64,000 bases of DNA from Toxotes chatareus (taxonomy: Eukaryota; Chordata; Actinopteri; Toxotidae), in assembly GCA_016801885.1 (NCBI GenBank), contig CM028905.1, forward strand, positions 11,250,706 through 11,314,705, written 5' to 3'. Made by a program: the position numbers and the translations under genes. Every line of letters starts with the position of its first letter. The first letter of the stretch is position 1. This document shows positions 36,697 through 48,911 of the stretch, in pieces. The notes under the pieces were generated by a model. It saw only the letters and a list, made by a program, of their open reading frames with translations. It made no database searches and had not been told where the DNA came from.

Positions 36697-39600
36697 AAAC
36701 CTGTGTACAAATTTGTAGTTAGTTGGCCACTTGAGACTGTGGTAGCAGAATGGCTTGTTACAAATGGCATCTAAACTATGCTAATGCTTGTGCTTTTTCT
36801 ACACAAGTATAGCCATACTTTACATTCTTTCTGTGAAGTGTCCAAACAATGTGATGATCGTACTGTTTGCAATTCAGTTGAGAAGGTCAAAAGTAGAAAA
36901 AAAAAAAACAATAACGACTTCTTCATGTTAATACGCCGAGAGGTTGCTAAGTATACAAATGAGAGAGGAAAAAATGTGTCTTTACGTGCGAGGGAGCATG
37001 TACTTGTGTGTTTGTTAGACGTTAGCGGGTGTGAGGTACACAGCGGTGGCCCTCCCAAATGTAAAATGAACAGCAGGGAAGGGTTATGTGAGTGTCCAGA
37101 CCGTTTAGATTTAACTATGAATTAATAACCAGACAGGATCACCACACTGGAAGAAGGGCAGGAGCCTGAGGGGGCGAGACAAAGGAGAGCACCAACACAA
37201 GAGAGGAGTGAGGGGAGGAAATTAATCCTAAAGCTTTTCTGCACGTTGGTGGATGCCAGGAAATATTACACAGGGAGGACATCTTCACTGTAAACCCTCA
37301 GCTTGACTCGTCCTCATGTGTTGATAGAGGGATGAGGTAAAGGGGGAGAAAATATCAGACACCTTAACCCCCCAGGTACACACTAAGCAGCCTCTTTTAA
37401 CTCACTGCGAGATCTATATAAACCAACATTTTTATGATTTTGATAAGGCCGCATTGAAAATACTTGGCGGGAACTGCTTAGCATGAGTTGTTTGTCATCT
37501 TGGACAGCTGCTACCGCCCATCTTTAACTGCTATTTACTATTGAAAATGACTAATTCTTCATATTTACTGGGTTACACTACAGACAAACATTCTTGAGTC
37601 ATAAAGTCTAAGATACTGACATGCTTACAAAAACACAAATGTTTTTTCCAGACATTTAAAGCTGGCACATGGAACTGGACGAAAGTGAGCAAACATGCAG
37701 TTGGTTTTGACACATTTTGCATTGCTGTTTCTGTTACACATTTATAGATTTGAAGTAAAACTTTTAAGTGTTTTTTTCTTTTCACTCAGACACGAGGTGG
37801 CTTAACTGATGATCTTTATCAAACCTCCATGTTTCTCTTTCTGAATACCTTCTCATTTGTGTCTACATACAGTATATGCTGCATTTATTTTAGGCTGACA
37901 CTCTTGCTTTGCACCCCCCTTTTTTCCCTTTTTTTTGTTAGATCATCACCCATGTACTGTATGTTCTGTTTGTGTGAATACAAATGGTGAGAATTCAGCC
38001 CTGGGGACAGCACCTCTCAGGATAGTGCAGCTGTTGGATGCAACACTTGCAGCCAAGCTTTTCCAGCAATTAATGAGTAAAAACAATATCCATGGAGTTG
38101 TGCTTCAGTTTAAACATGGCACAGAATCACAGGGCATCAAGATGGTGAGAAAAACTTTGCGAGTAAGCAGAGTCATCTGCCATTCGTGCAGGCTGCTGAG
38201 ATGGTGGAGTATATGTAGACAAAAAAAGTGGTGGTGAGTGGTGGAATGGTTTGTAGACCCAGCTATGCTTCACTTCTTCGTAATAGGCAGCCATTTTTCC
38301 ACTGTTGCCCCTATCCCTGCCCCTATCTCCACCACCCAGATCAAGCCCCTGAGGCCTGATCCTGTTCCATATCTCCCATCTCTGCCTCTGGACCCAGTGA
38401 GGGTTAAATAAGTGTGAGGGAATTTAAGGGAGTGTGGCAGTTTTCCCAGTCCAATTCCCTTTCCCAGGCCCGTCCAGGAATTATTAGGCTAATTCCAGCT
38501 AACGAGCAAGGTCGTGTTGAATGTGGGATAGATGTAGACATGGAACCTGTGTGTGTGTGTGTGCGTGTGTGTGTGTGAGTGTGTGTGCGAGTGGGGCATG
38601 ACATAAATGGCTGGCATTGCTAAACTGCAAAACCACATGTGTTCCTGACCTACTGACTCCTGTGTTACCATAGAAACTAGGAGTGATTAAACACTGAGTA
38701 TACTGATATTTCATTAATTTCCTGAAACTTGTGGTGTGTGATACTTGCTTTGAAAGGTTGCAGTCCCTTATTCGCGCTTTCATCTGCAGTCCCATGTAAC
38801 CCACTGAAAATCAACGGTGTCACTGTGAAACTGAAAACAGCTTTGTTTCTACCTTTCTGTTCTCGTGTCTAAATAGTTGTATCTTTTCAAAGAGACCCGG
38901 TTTCATTTGAAAGCAGTCCTCTGGAACTTTAGAGCTTGCAGGAATATCAATAGCATTACCACTGTGCTTTCCTTGACACGTCTTGAAGCATCTCCTCCAC
39001 ACAGATCGCACAAGATTCTAGCTGATAGATGTTGTGATGCTTTTCAAAAGGCCGGCCGCTCTGACAGATATCTTTGCTGTGCACGCTGTGCCCTTCTCTC
39101 TAGTGTCTTGCCTGCTGTGCAGAACTGTTATGGCTGCTATTCACTGGGTGGCCCTCGACAAGGTTTCTGGCATAAAGACAAGTTGACCTCCAGTGTGCTT
39201 GTGTGTATGTGACTGTGTGTGGTTCTTCTGTATGTGTGTGTTTGATCACTGATAGACATGGTGCAAACAGTTAAGCAGAAATGCAACACAGCAATGTTTG
39301 TGTTTGTGCCTACCTACTGTATCCTCACCATAGTTACCATACCACCAAGTAATACAGTCTTCTTCCAAGATCTTGTAAGATCTTCTGTCACAACCTTGGT
39401 AATTTTAGATGGCATATCAGTATACGCCATGATAAAAAAAATCGTGAAAATCATTGCAGAGACTGCTTATAATAAGACAAAAAATGCTGTTTTTGAATGA
39501 TCCAGCAATTTTAATGTTTTACAAATCAAGATATTTTATTACACTGATGCAAGATTGACATAAAATCCAGTATTGCCAAAAAACAGAGCTGCTCATAGAA

Positions 39601-40804
39601 CTTAGTAGTATTTCCCACAGTGGCCTAATGCTCTAAATATTTAAGTAACAGTAAATGGTCTTGGTATAAAGAGTATCAAAATCTCTGTTGATGAATTTCC
39701 ATCCTCTCACTGTGGTGAAGCCTGTCTTACTTTAGCCCTACTGTCACAAGCTATACCTTCATTAAACTGTTCTCTGTGTGTAATTCATAGCTATTATGCA
39801 GCTTAGTTTACAGTCTAATCACCTTTAAAATATAAAGCTCAAAATCCCCATCAAGAAGCCCTGAGTAAACAAAAGTATTTTAGCTACGTTTCCATTGGGC
39901 TGTTCTTAATCATTAATCTGACGTGATGTGTAATGTGCTGACAGTAATGGGGGTATTTTATCCTCTCATCTCACTCAATCTTTCATTCTCTCTGTCTCTC
40001 TCATTTTCCTTCATGTTCCTGATAATCAGAAGCACTCCATTTTGATCAGTGCAGACGTCAGTCATCGTAGTGTATCTAGTTCAGTCCTTGAATGCAGCGT
40101 CTTGTGATTTTAAGCTGTTGGAGTTGTAGCGTGATGCAAGAGGGAGAGGACACTCTGCCTCGCATGATAATCTTTTGAGACCTGTTCATTTTTTTGTTTT
40201 ACATATTTGATCTGCACATGCTCACACTGAATAAGTGTACTTAACCATGGTTGTTGTGACTTTCATTATTGTTTAATATATTGTTTAGTCTATTAATTTG
40301 GTTAATGTAACAACTAGGATGGCCTCAACTGAAAGAAGGCTGGTGGTTGTTTGGCCAGTGTTTATCGTCCTTTCTAGCAGGTTTATCTCTCTATTTTGCC
40401 ACAGTTTGCTTATTTTAGTGCTTACTTTAAAGTTATGAATTCTGACGCTGAGAAGCATACTTCGGCTGTCACTAAGTGTCATTTATTACACAGCTAGAAT
40501 GTTTAAAAAAGATGATAGATGATAGATGTGGTTTTAAAACTTGCAGACCTCAGAGGATCTCATCTAACTTCCACACTGTAAACACAGAGTCTGTTGACTC
40601 TGTCAGAGGGCTTAATAGTTTCATTTTCAAATGCTCCCTGTGGAACTCGAGATCTGATTTTATCACTTCCTATGCTCTGGATTTTATTTTTCTTGCCAAA
40701 ACTTGGTCCAATGTTCATATTTCTCTCAATGTGTTCTCAGGGATACATGTTTTCGAATAGGCCAAAGTTATCTGGTTAGGTGGAAGACTTACAGTCCTTT
40801 ATGG

Positions 40805-41148
40805 TGCTGAAATCATTAATCCATTTATGAATTAGTTGCTTAATTGAAAGTTGATTTGTTCAGATATCAGCTGTTATGAAAATTGACTGAGTCGTTCATC
40901 AAGTGAAAATGCCAAAAATTTAGTTTCAGCTTCTCTAATCTAAGGCTTTTAATTTGTTTCTTTTTATATATTATTATAATCTGAATCGTTTAATTATTAG
41001 GTTTTTGAATTAGTGGGACAAAACAAGCTATTTGAGTATGTCACCTTTGACTGGAAAACTGTGAGGAGCACTCTGGCTACTCTAAACCTTTTATATAGAC
41101 AGAACAGTTAATCAAATAACTGAGATATGAGTCATTAGTTGCAGCTTC
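40805..41148 (+). repeat. Dispersed fish repeat, copy 2
   Basis: The order is AATTAGTTGCTTAATTGA at the start, then AAAATGCCAAAAATTTAG, then TTTCAGCTTCTCTAATCT, GGGACAAAACAAGC, TATGTCACCTTTGACTGG, and at the end GTTAATCAAATAACTGA with GTCATTAGTTGCAGC. These phrases recur in the same order at 51820-52112. It is a diverged member of the same family as the copies at 13795 and 42404. Confidence 0.7.
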
Positions 41149-41703
41149 AGTCATTTACAAAACATGGGAAAAAGGACAAAGTTATTTTTTTCTCTCTTTT
41201 GGTTTTGTTCTGAGTTAATGCTTCTTCAAAATAGAAATTGGAAATTCCTCTCTGATTTTGCTCACCAACTCTCCATTATGACTCAGAGACAGTGCCATAA
41301 ATAGACTTTAAACATAAATATACATTTGCTTCTGGACTTTCTGGATTTCACTACTCCATCTACAGACTACACCGCTGATTTGCTAATAACTTGTTGAAAA
41401 CGTATAACTATATATATCTTTGTATATATCTCTCGTAATGCCTTAAAATTGCTTGCTTATTTTGACAGTTGAGAATATGTGAACACGTTTTTACAGATTA
41501 TTTTAACATGATAGATGACTAACGTGGTTAATCCATTATAGAAATTTGAACAACCATCTTTCCAGCCAACATCAGGTGAATATTTGATGCTAAAAAGGCA
41601 TACTTTCTTTGACAAAACCACAATGTAAAACACTCCTCATGTTCCCTTTTTCATGCCAACAACGACAAGAGGAATGATGGCTCTTAAATCCCTGCCAAAC
41701 ACT

Positions 41704-41705
<2 letters not shown>

Positions 41706-41738
<33 letters not shown>
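41706..41738. repeat. (CA)n microsatellite, about 33 bp
   Basis: Pure CA run. Confidence 0.95.
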
Positions 41739-41740
<2 letters not shown>

Positions 41741-42403
41741 GACTCCATTGGCAGGTAACTTCCCGTCTCAGTATCCAGTCCCCTCTGCTGCAGCGCCAGG
41801 GTTGCCAGAGGCCTCTCAGTTGCGTTTGAAGTGCAACAAGCTGCCTCTGTCCTCGTAGATGTCGCAGATGGGGAATCCAAGCTTGGCATCAGGAGAGAGA
41901 AGGGGCATCCTAGTGAGATCGGTCACAGGAAACAGAAAAGAGTACAAAAACATGGCCACAGAGAAAGGGAAAGTACATGGCACACACACAGAGGGCCTTG
42001 TTGTGATCTAAAAAGTGGAGAAAAAGGACTGAGAGTGAGCCAAAATCCGTTTGAGCATCAATGTCACTTCCTCAGAATCCCGTCTGTGTAGGTTCTATGT
42101 TTCTGTCCTGTCAGCTTAACTGAGTTAGTTTATGATCATCTTCCCAAATCCTTCCAAGCCCAATTTTCTGTTCACTGTCATTTGTCTCCTCTTTGTCTTT
42201 TTTTTTGCCTTTGTTTTGTTTTCTAATTCCTCTTATCTTATGATTGTCTATTTCTTGTGACGTAAACCCAAACTCGCAAGGAGAGCAAAAGCTGATTTAA
42301 ACAACAGCAAACATTCTAATATGTCAGATCAGTGTGTTTGCACTTAAAAGCACACAATGTTTAATTGCTCATTAATTTACATTTTGTGTCACTAGTTAAA
42401 TAT

Positions 42404-42650
42404 AGATTGGAAACCAATTAATCTATTAATCCGCCGATTAATCGTTTTAGGTAATTTTTTCAGGAAAAATGCCAAAAAATTAACTGGTTACAGCCTCTAA
42501 AATGGGAAATCTGCTGATTTTCTTAGTCTGCTATGGTAGTAAAATGATTATCTATTGGTTTTGGGCAGCTGATCACATAAGACAAGCAATTTAATCATTG
42601 CAAGATACATCGAGTAATTGGCAAAGCTTAGCTTAACGTTAGCTGCAGCC
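42404..42650 (+). repeat. Dispersed fish repeat, copy 3
   Basis: Starts with TTAATCTATTAATCCGCCGATTAATCG-like sequence (split over 42418-42445), then AAAAATGCCAAAAAATTAAC, GGTTACAGCCTCTAAAATGG, GGTTTTGGGCAGCTGATC and ends CGAGTAATTGGC with GTTAGCTGCAGCC. The GATTAATCG ends suggest terminal inverted repeats. The ACAAAACAAG block is degraded to AAGACAAGCAA. Confidence 0.7.
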
Positions 42651-44491
42651 ATTGTTGGATCAGTCTATATCTTCTTACATACAAAAATCTACAGGATCAT
42701 GTTGGATCATCCATCCTATTTGTTCCTAATTCATATTCATAATCCATAAAATTCACAATCCCTAAAAGCTGTAAATTAAACTCAACCTTTCTTTTTTTCC
42801 CCTGGTGTAAATAAATGTATATAGTTGCATTTGTATGAGTGCTTGCAAAAACAGGACAGAAGTTACAGACAGGTTGCGTCTAGATATGTCTAGAATCACA
42901 TAATGGGCACACTTAGGGAAACACGCACATATAGTACATATACTCAGTCAGACAGAGGAAAGATCAGAGATCAGATGTACACAGACAGTTCAGTGCAGAC
43001 GGTGCCGCTTACATCTCTATTGGCGTCTGGGCCAGAAGAGGAGACATCAGGTAATTAAAAAGAAAAGTGAGAGAAAGAACAAGGAGGGGGGTGGGGGAGA
43101 GAGGCCAGTAGGGAGAAAGATAATGGACAACCTCATGCAGCTTCGCCTGAAAACATAACTTGTCATTAGCTGTGCCATCAGTGACCGCCATGTTAAAGCC
43201 CGTGGATTCTGCCACAAAGCCCGGCACTTAGGTAAGACACAGAAAGTTCTCCTGGAGGGACAGCTACTTCTTTTTGTTATTGCTGTCACCATCAAACTAT
43301 GCATGTTGTATTTAAAGATGGTGTTGGATTTTCCCTTGTCTGTGCATTTCCGTGCATATCCATCTCCTTGTGTACAAGTTTGCTGTGCGTAGGTGTCCGT
43401 GTCTGTTTGTGCGTGCGTGTCCAGTGGTTAAATATTAAGCTGGAACTGTCAGGATTGCTCAGGAGGAACTTTGCTTTCAGGCACGTCCACCTCAGGCTCC
43501 CAGCAAGCAAGAGAGGAAAAAACGAGAGGGAGAAGGTGAGGAAGTTCAATCATTTCTGGTCGAAGGTGAAAAGAAAAAACACTTCTACAGAGAGTGAGAG
43601 CAAAAATGTCCGGGAAAGGAAGAACGTGAAAGATTTGTCTCTCTTCCCACATCCTTCGCTCCAGTCAGCTGTCCAGTCTGAGAGAGAGAGCGAGCAAGAG
43701 ACACTGAGCTGCCATTATGAAAATGCAGTATGTTTTCATTTTTCTGTTTGTTTTCTGTTGTCATGGCAGCGGTAAGTGAAGTTAGCTTGTGTCAGGTGCC
43801 TGTTGGTTTGACCCCCGTCTTTGAAGCTGACAAGCGCTCGAAAAACACACTGAGGAGTTTGGATGGTTCAGTTTCACACACCCACACAGGCTCACACACA
43901 CGCACGGGGACACCAAGCGCACATGCACGGTAACCCAGATCTCAGATTCTAAGTACAGCAGGGGCGGGCTTGCATGAAAGTGTTGAAATCGAAGTTGATT
44001 GGGGCCTGTCAGTCATAAGAACATCCTCTGTCTTTAACACCCCCATCACATATGAGGAGAGTCCTTGTCATCTTACAGAGAGATATGCGAGGAATGAGTG
44101 CAGAAGAGAGAAATGCAAAGACTAAGTAATGAAAGAGACTGGATTAGGCCTCCGGTCCAAAATGACATCTGGCCTGAAAGGAATTAACACAAAACTTTAA
44201 ATATAACCTTTGTGTGTGCATGTATGACCACTGAGACGAGCCAGAGCAAAATGTGGCCAGATAAGGCACTGCGAAATCAAACGAGGACAAATAATTTTGT
44301 CTCTGCACTTCCTCCACTTTATTCAAACCTTCGCCTGTAAACAAACTGAAGCAAAGGTCCAACATGCCGGGGCAAAAATGAATAAGTAAAACAAAGAGTC
44401 ACACATGCACATTATTCATGTGATGCTGTCCATTTGAACTGCGTGTGCTGTTACCTCAGTGCAGTGAAAAGGTAGAAAAGTGGCCCAGCTT

Positions 44492-44516
44492 TCTCTCTCT
44501 CTCTCTCTCTCTCTCT
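44492..44516. repeat. (CT)n microsatellite
   Basis: About twelve CT units. Confidence 0.93.
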
Positions 44517-44719
44517 GCTCCAGCTCATTTGAAGTGAATGAGTCTCTTGTTCTGTAAGCCCTGTAAATATTTCAGCAGTTCAGGCGCCTGCACTAAGCCT
44601 AGCCACAGCGCTAACATGTCATTGACCATTAGTGCTAACCTGCTGCTTCTGGTTCTTAGCTTTATCCTCTCCCTCTTTTGTTTCTCATAACTTTATTTTC
44701 CTCCTTTTGCTCCTTTCCC

Positions 44720-44790
44720 TGATTAATCCTTTTGAGTAATTTTTTAAATAAAAAATGCCAAATCTCTGGCTGATTTTGTAAAAGGTGACA
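44720..44790 (+). repeat. Fragment of the dispersed fish repeat (copy 4)
   Basis: GATTAATCCTTTTGAGTAAT is followed by AAAAAATGCCAAATCTCTGG and GGCTGATTTTGT, matching the first third of the family, then stops. It is a truncated copy next to the LINE remnant. Confidence 0.5.
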
Positions 44791-44939
44791 TGTATGCGCA
44801 TCACCGCGTGAGTGTGGGGGGTTTGCTCGCTACATCACAAAGTAAAAAGCAGTGAAAACAGAGGTGTGATGTGTATGTGTCCTACTTTGTGTATTTTAGC
44901 TATGGCTCAGTTAAAGGGAATGAAATTTGTGAAATTTGA

Positions 44940-45190
44940 GAAAAGTAGCTGTCCTCCTGTGATATTATTCCTTGGAGGAACACAGTGGCTGAGAAGGTGC
45001 ATAAGTCTGTATGATTGAGTTCAAGTAGATGGGTGTAGACCCAGAAGACACTGTAAGCAAACATTAGTGAGCTGAATTTGATTCAGGCGGCTATGGGTAG
45101 CCAGTGTGGGTCAATGAACAGCGGGTTGACAGGTGCCCTTTCAGGCTGATTGAAAAACCAGGTGTGCTGCCACATTTGGGACCATCTGTA
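44940..45190 (-). pseudogene. LINE reverse-transcriptase C-terminal remnant
   Basis: On the minus strand: NVAAHLVF (about 45153-45177), then after a frame slip PLFIDPHWLPIAA within 45086-45151, an IKFSSLMFAYSV block, and after another slip YLNSIIQTYAPS within 44968-45036. This is the order (AARLVF, LHWLPVAARIKFK, LMLAYK, YL) found at the C-terminal end of L2/CR1-like LINE polyproteins of fishes. At least two frameshifts and in-frame stops show it is dead. Clade assignment beyond L2/CR1-like is not possible here. Confidence 0.75.
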
Positions 45191-46021
45191 ATGGTTAGAA
45201 ATATATGTGTGTATGTATGTATATAGCTATAAATATCTCTATATGTCTAATGTCTCAGTTTTTGGCTCTTCTTGTACTGCTGCTTTGTTCAGGTAGTTCA
45301 TAATATTTTGAGCCCTAGTCTTTTAGTTGTAATGCGGTAAAACATCATAGCAAAGACCCAAGGAAGTTAACTTTGTGTTGGGCTTTACTGCATGTGCAGT
45401 GTGTGTACAGAGGAACACAAATGAGGATTTTGTTAAAGGTCTTGAAACAGACAATGGTTGCACAGTGTGAACAGAAAAACCCACAAATATTTTAATCATT
45501 TTATAAACCTCTTCTTTTATACACACACGCATACACACACTCACACAACACAGAGGATGGATCAATCAGGAGAACAACAGCCCCGGCCTGTCAACTGAGG
45601 CACAGTCTGAGTCCAATCGATCCAGAGCCAGATCTTATTGGTGTACACTCTATTTGGGCTGGAACACACACACACACACGCACACGCACACGCACGCACA
45701 CACACAGTAGACAGACTGACAGAAACACTCCACAGACATATACAGACATGAAGTCATGAGCTCTAGGTTGAAATCTTTTATAGTGGCTTTGGTCCTAGAT
45801 GCTCATCTGTCTCTACCGCATAGATGCTGTTGTGGGGATGTCTGTGTATGTGAGTCGTGTGTGTGTACATGCATGTGGGAGCAACAGTCTCCAAAATACA
45901 GAGGTAGCTGACGGGGAAAACAGACACCTTTAAGAGTCCCAGTTCTGCACTTAACCTGCCAACGATTCACACTGAAGTAAAAAGACTCGGAAAAGATGGA
46001 GAAGATGGAGAGGTGGTGGGG

Positions 46022-46024
<3 letters not shown>

Positions 46025-46056
<32 letters not shown>
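46025..46056. repeat. (GA)n microsatellite, about 32 bp
   Basis: Pure GA run. Confidence 0.95.
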
Positions 46057-46059
<3 letters not shown>

Positions 46060-47609
46060 AGCTGTCATTGCCATCTTCCCTCTTTTTCTCTTTGCTGGGT
46101 GTGAATGACCGTCAAACTCTTTCATGCCATGAGGCCCAAACAACTTGAAAGCGATTTGGTTTGTGACACATTTTCTTGACGTTTTCGTCGGCGTCCAGCA
46201 GTGGGTTTTCTCCAAAGTGATGCTGCCTAACAACTGTCATAAATACTGTTGAATGAGGCACCGCTGGGAGTTTTGGCGTTTCTAAAAACTGACAAATGTT
46301 CACCACAGCAGTCATAAAGATAAAGTTGCATGAAGCCACGGCTTTAGATGTACTGTAGTTAGAACTGTAGTTTATTAGCACATAGTCACTCTTTTAATTG
46401 GAGAAAAACATCTGTGATAAAATATTCCAAACTCAAAGTTCATTTATGGCTTTTATCTGGAGCTTTTGATTGAGTGGCATGGCCTTCTTCAGCGAATGGA
46501 ACTTGATCTGGTGTCATCAAGTGATCACTGAATATGTCACCTTTATTTTGTGTTTTTCACTGATTGAACTGATTAATGGAGCTTTGTATGTAACGTGTTG
46601 CTGCCTTCCCACTTTTTCCCCCCCAAAAAAAAAAAAAGTTAAAACAGGTGAAAATCTAAATGTAATTTGTCCAAACTCATGCTGTAATGATGTTGCTTCT
46701 GCTGCCTTACTTGAGCGACAGGCCAGCTGCTGACTCCAGATTATCTATTATCCATTATCTCAGCCTACTTTTACCCATGAGTTCTTCGTCTATGGTGTGA
46801 AAGCTGAAATGATTCCTGGCATTGGTTCTCAGATGGTTTGATGTCATAATCACAGTTCAGCATGGCTTGATAGTTCCTCCTAATGTGTGTTAATGAAGAG
46901 GACAGCCATGGCCCAGTTTACTGACAGGGAATGTAATAAGTCTGAGTGGCAGTGCTGTTTACCACCACTGCTGCTTGCTGGAGTACAAGAAACAAGTCTG
47001 TTTCACTAACACACTTTTTGAATTTTGAGTTTGGTAAAAGCACTGCACTTTTTCCCCCACGTTCAAACAATAGATCAAATTTTGGGAAAAAAAAAAAAGT
47101 GACAGCACTCCTGTGAATGCAAATGTGCCAAGCTGTGATACTATCGTGATGGCTTCGGGGTGCTGCCATGACTGCGTGGGTAGACAGTGCAACAGTCCAT
47201 CATACTGGGATTGTTAGGCAGCAACCCCTGCCACATTTTAGGAAACACATTCCTGTCAACTGCAGTCCAAGTGTGTTATCCTGCTAACAAGATAACTTTC
47301 AGAAAATGTTGTTGCGCCACTCCCTTTTCAGGCCACCCTCAACTAAACTACTCCCTTTGTGTGTGTTTGGTTCTGTTTGACGACTGCCCTGTCTATGTCT
47401 GTGTCAGTGAGGTCCAAGTCTGTCTGGTGTGTCTTAGCTAATTAAAGCTGAATTATTGATACTCTAGTGAATTATTCAGAGCGGATAATTAGATATAGAA
47501 ACAATGGTAAACACAGGTACAGCTGCACAACAGATGAAGAAGAGCGAGAGAGAGTGAGGGGAAATGACATGGAGACTGAGAAGGGGACGGTATGGCCTTT
47601 ATTCCTCTG

Positions 47610-48185
47610 GCTCTTTGCCAGCCCTCTCTCTCTCTCTCTCTGTGCCTCCCCCCTCCTGTTTCATTCCCTTTCCTCCATGTTTATATCATTCCCATCACTC
47701 CTAGCCTGATGTCTCTGTCCTTGACTCTGCAGTGTTCATCTCTCTCAGTTTCACCCTTTCCTCCTTCCTGTCTTCCCTTCCGTCATTCCATCCTTCCTCG
47801 CTCACTTCCTTCCTCCCTTACCTCCTCTTTCTTGCCTGTACCTGCTCTTTATTCCTCTTCTCTGTGCCGCACCCATTAGACTTTCCTTCTCCCTGTTGCT
47901 ATGACATTAGCTAGATGTAGCAGTGTCAGGCCGGTCTTGAGGGATGAGACTAAAGAGCTAAGTCTTGCTCTTTTCATTTAATTACTCCTCCCTCTCTTTC
48001 TCCTCGCTTCCCTCCCTCCCCTCCAGCCTTGTTTCCCTGTATATCACACCCTGCCTTCCTCTCCCTCCCCTTCTTTTCTGTCTCATCCTTATGCCTCTTT
48101 GTCTGCTCCTCTTTTTCCACCTGACTCTACCTGTCTTCATGCACGCATCCTCTCCCTCATATTCTTTCTGTTTCTCTGTCTTCAT
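47610..48185. repeat. Long C/T-biased (polypyrimidine) tract
   Basis: Roughly 570 bp in which the plus strand is predominantly C and T (CTCTCTCTC, CCTCCCTTACCTCC, CTCCCTCCCCTTC types), broken by a mixed patch near 47900-47965. It ends just before a GGAGGAGGAGGAGG purine run at 48196, which gives mirror-like strand asymmetry. It generates spurious Ser/Leu-rich frames. Confidence 0.6.
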
Positions 48186-48897
48186 CTCACAAAAAGGAGG
48201 AGGAGGAGGAGGAAACAAGAGGGACATAACATCACACCCACATCCTTCCTATGAAACAGTTTGGATCATGTGGGCTCCTACAGAACTCCACCCATTAGCC
48301 TCTTGCTTTTGCCATTTTCTTAAGCTGATGCTACTTATGGTAAATGTGTCGCTAATTCAGCCTGTGCACGCGCACACACACACGCATGCTGTGGCTCTGC
48401 AAAGTGTGTGAGGGTCTGTTTTGTGTGTGTGTGTGTGTGTGTCTGTTTCTGTGTGTTGGCCTAGGCTTGACCTTGATTACCATGGTGACGGCGAGGCTCC
48501 TCATTAGTGCTGGACTGGAGGAAACTGTTTGGTAATGAGGGAGCAGTATTGTCCTTAGGCACACAAACACACACATACACGCACACACACAGATGCCAAT
48601 GCACCACTTCGTACTAGTGCTTGCATGCACCTGCTGAAACCTGTGCTTATGCAAGATCTCATACATAAGCCTCATGTACACACACAAACACACACACACA
48701 CACACATACTCCTTCTGAGTACATCTCAGTCTCATGGCCCCCCACTCAGTTGTCTCGCCTCACCTTCTGTTTAGTGTTTTTTTCTCTCCCACACACATTC
48801 TGCCTCTTCCCCCCGTCTCTGTCTACCTCTCTCTGTTCTGCCCACCAGACAGACCTTGCTGCCCACTGAGTTCCTACTGGCCTGGAACACCACAGTG

Positions 48898-48911
48898 TCG
48901 CCCTCTGGTGG
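48898..48911 (-). promoter_or_regulatory. CTCF-like binding motif
   Basis: The minus strand reads CCACCAGAGGGCGA, matching the CTCF core consensus (CCA-S-Y-AG-R-K-GGC-R-S) at 13 of 14 positions; only the final base differs. It lies in the second half of intron 2. Binding would suggest a chromatin loop anchor or insulator, but occupancy cannot be read from sequence. Confidence 0.5.

Larger units (their letters stand above)
33501..40804 (+). other. Intron 2, third block
   Basis: No exon supported. Contents: a long CA array (33877-33972), a CA array (35263-35290), a GT array (36649-36695), a 36040-36222 frame that follows an acceptor-like CTCAG but has no donor or family match, an RFX-like site at 38664-38677 and another at 35051-35064. 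The remaining sequence is AT-rich and unrecognised. Confidence 0.65.
42651..48897 (+). other. Intron 2, fourth block
   Basis: No exon supported. It carries a CT array (44492-44516), a repeat fragment (44720-44790), the LINE reverse-transcriptase remnant, CA/CG runs near 45665-45708, a GA array (46025-46056) and a pyrimidine-biased stretch at about 47610-48185. Reading frames here arise from the CT-rich sequence. Confidence 0.65.
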
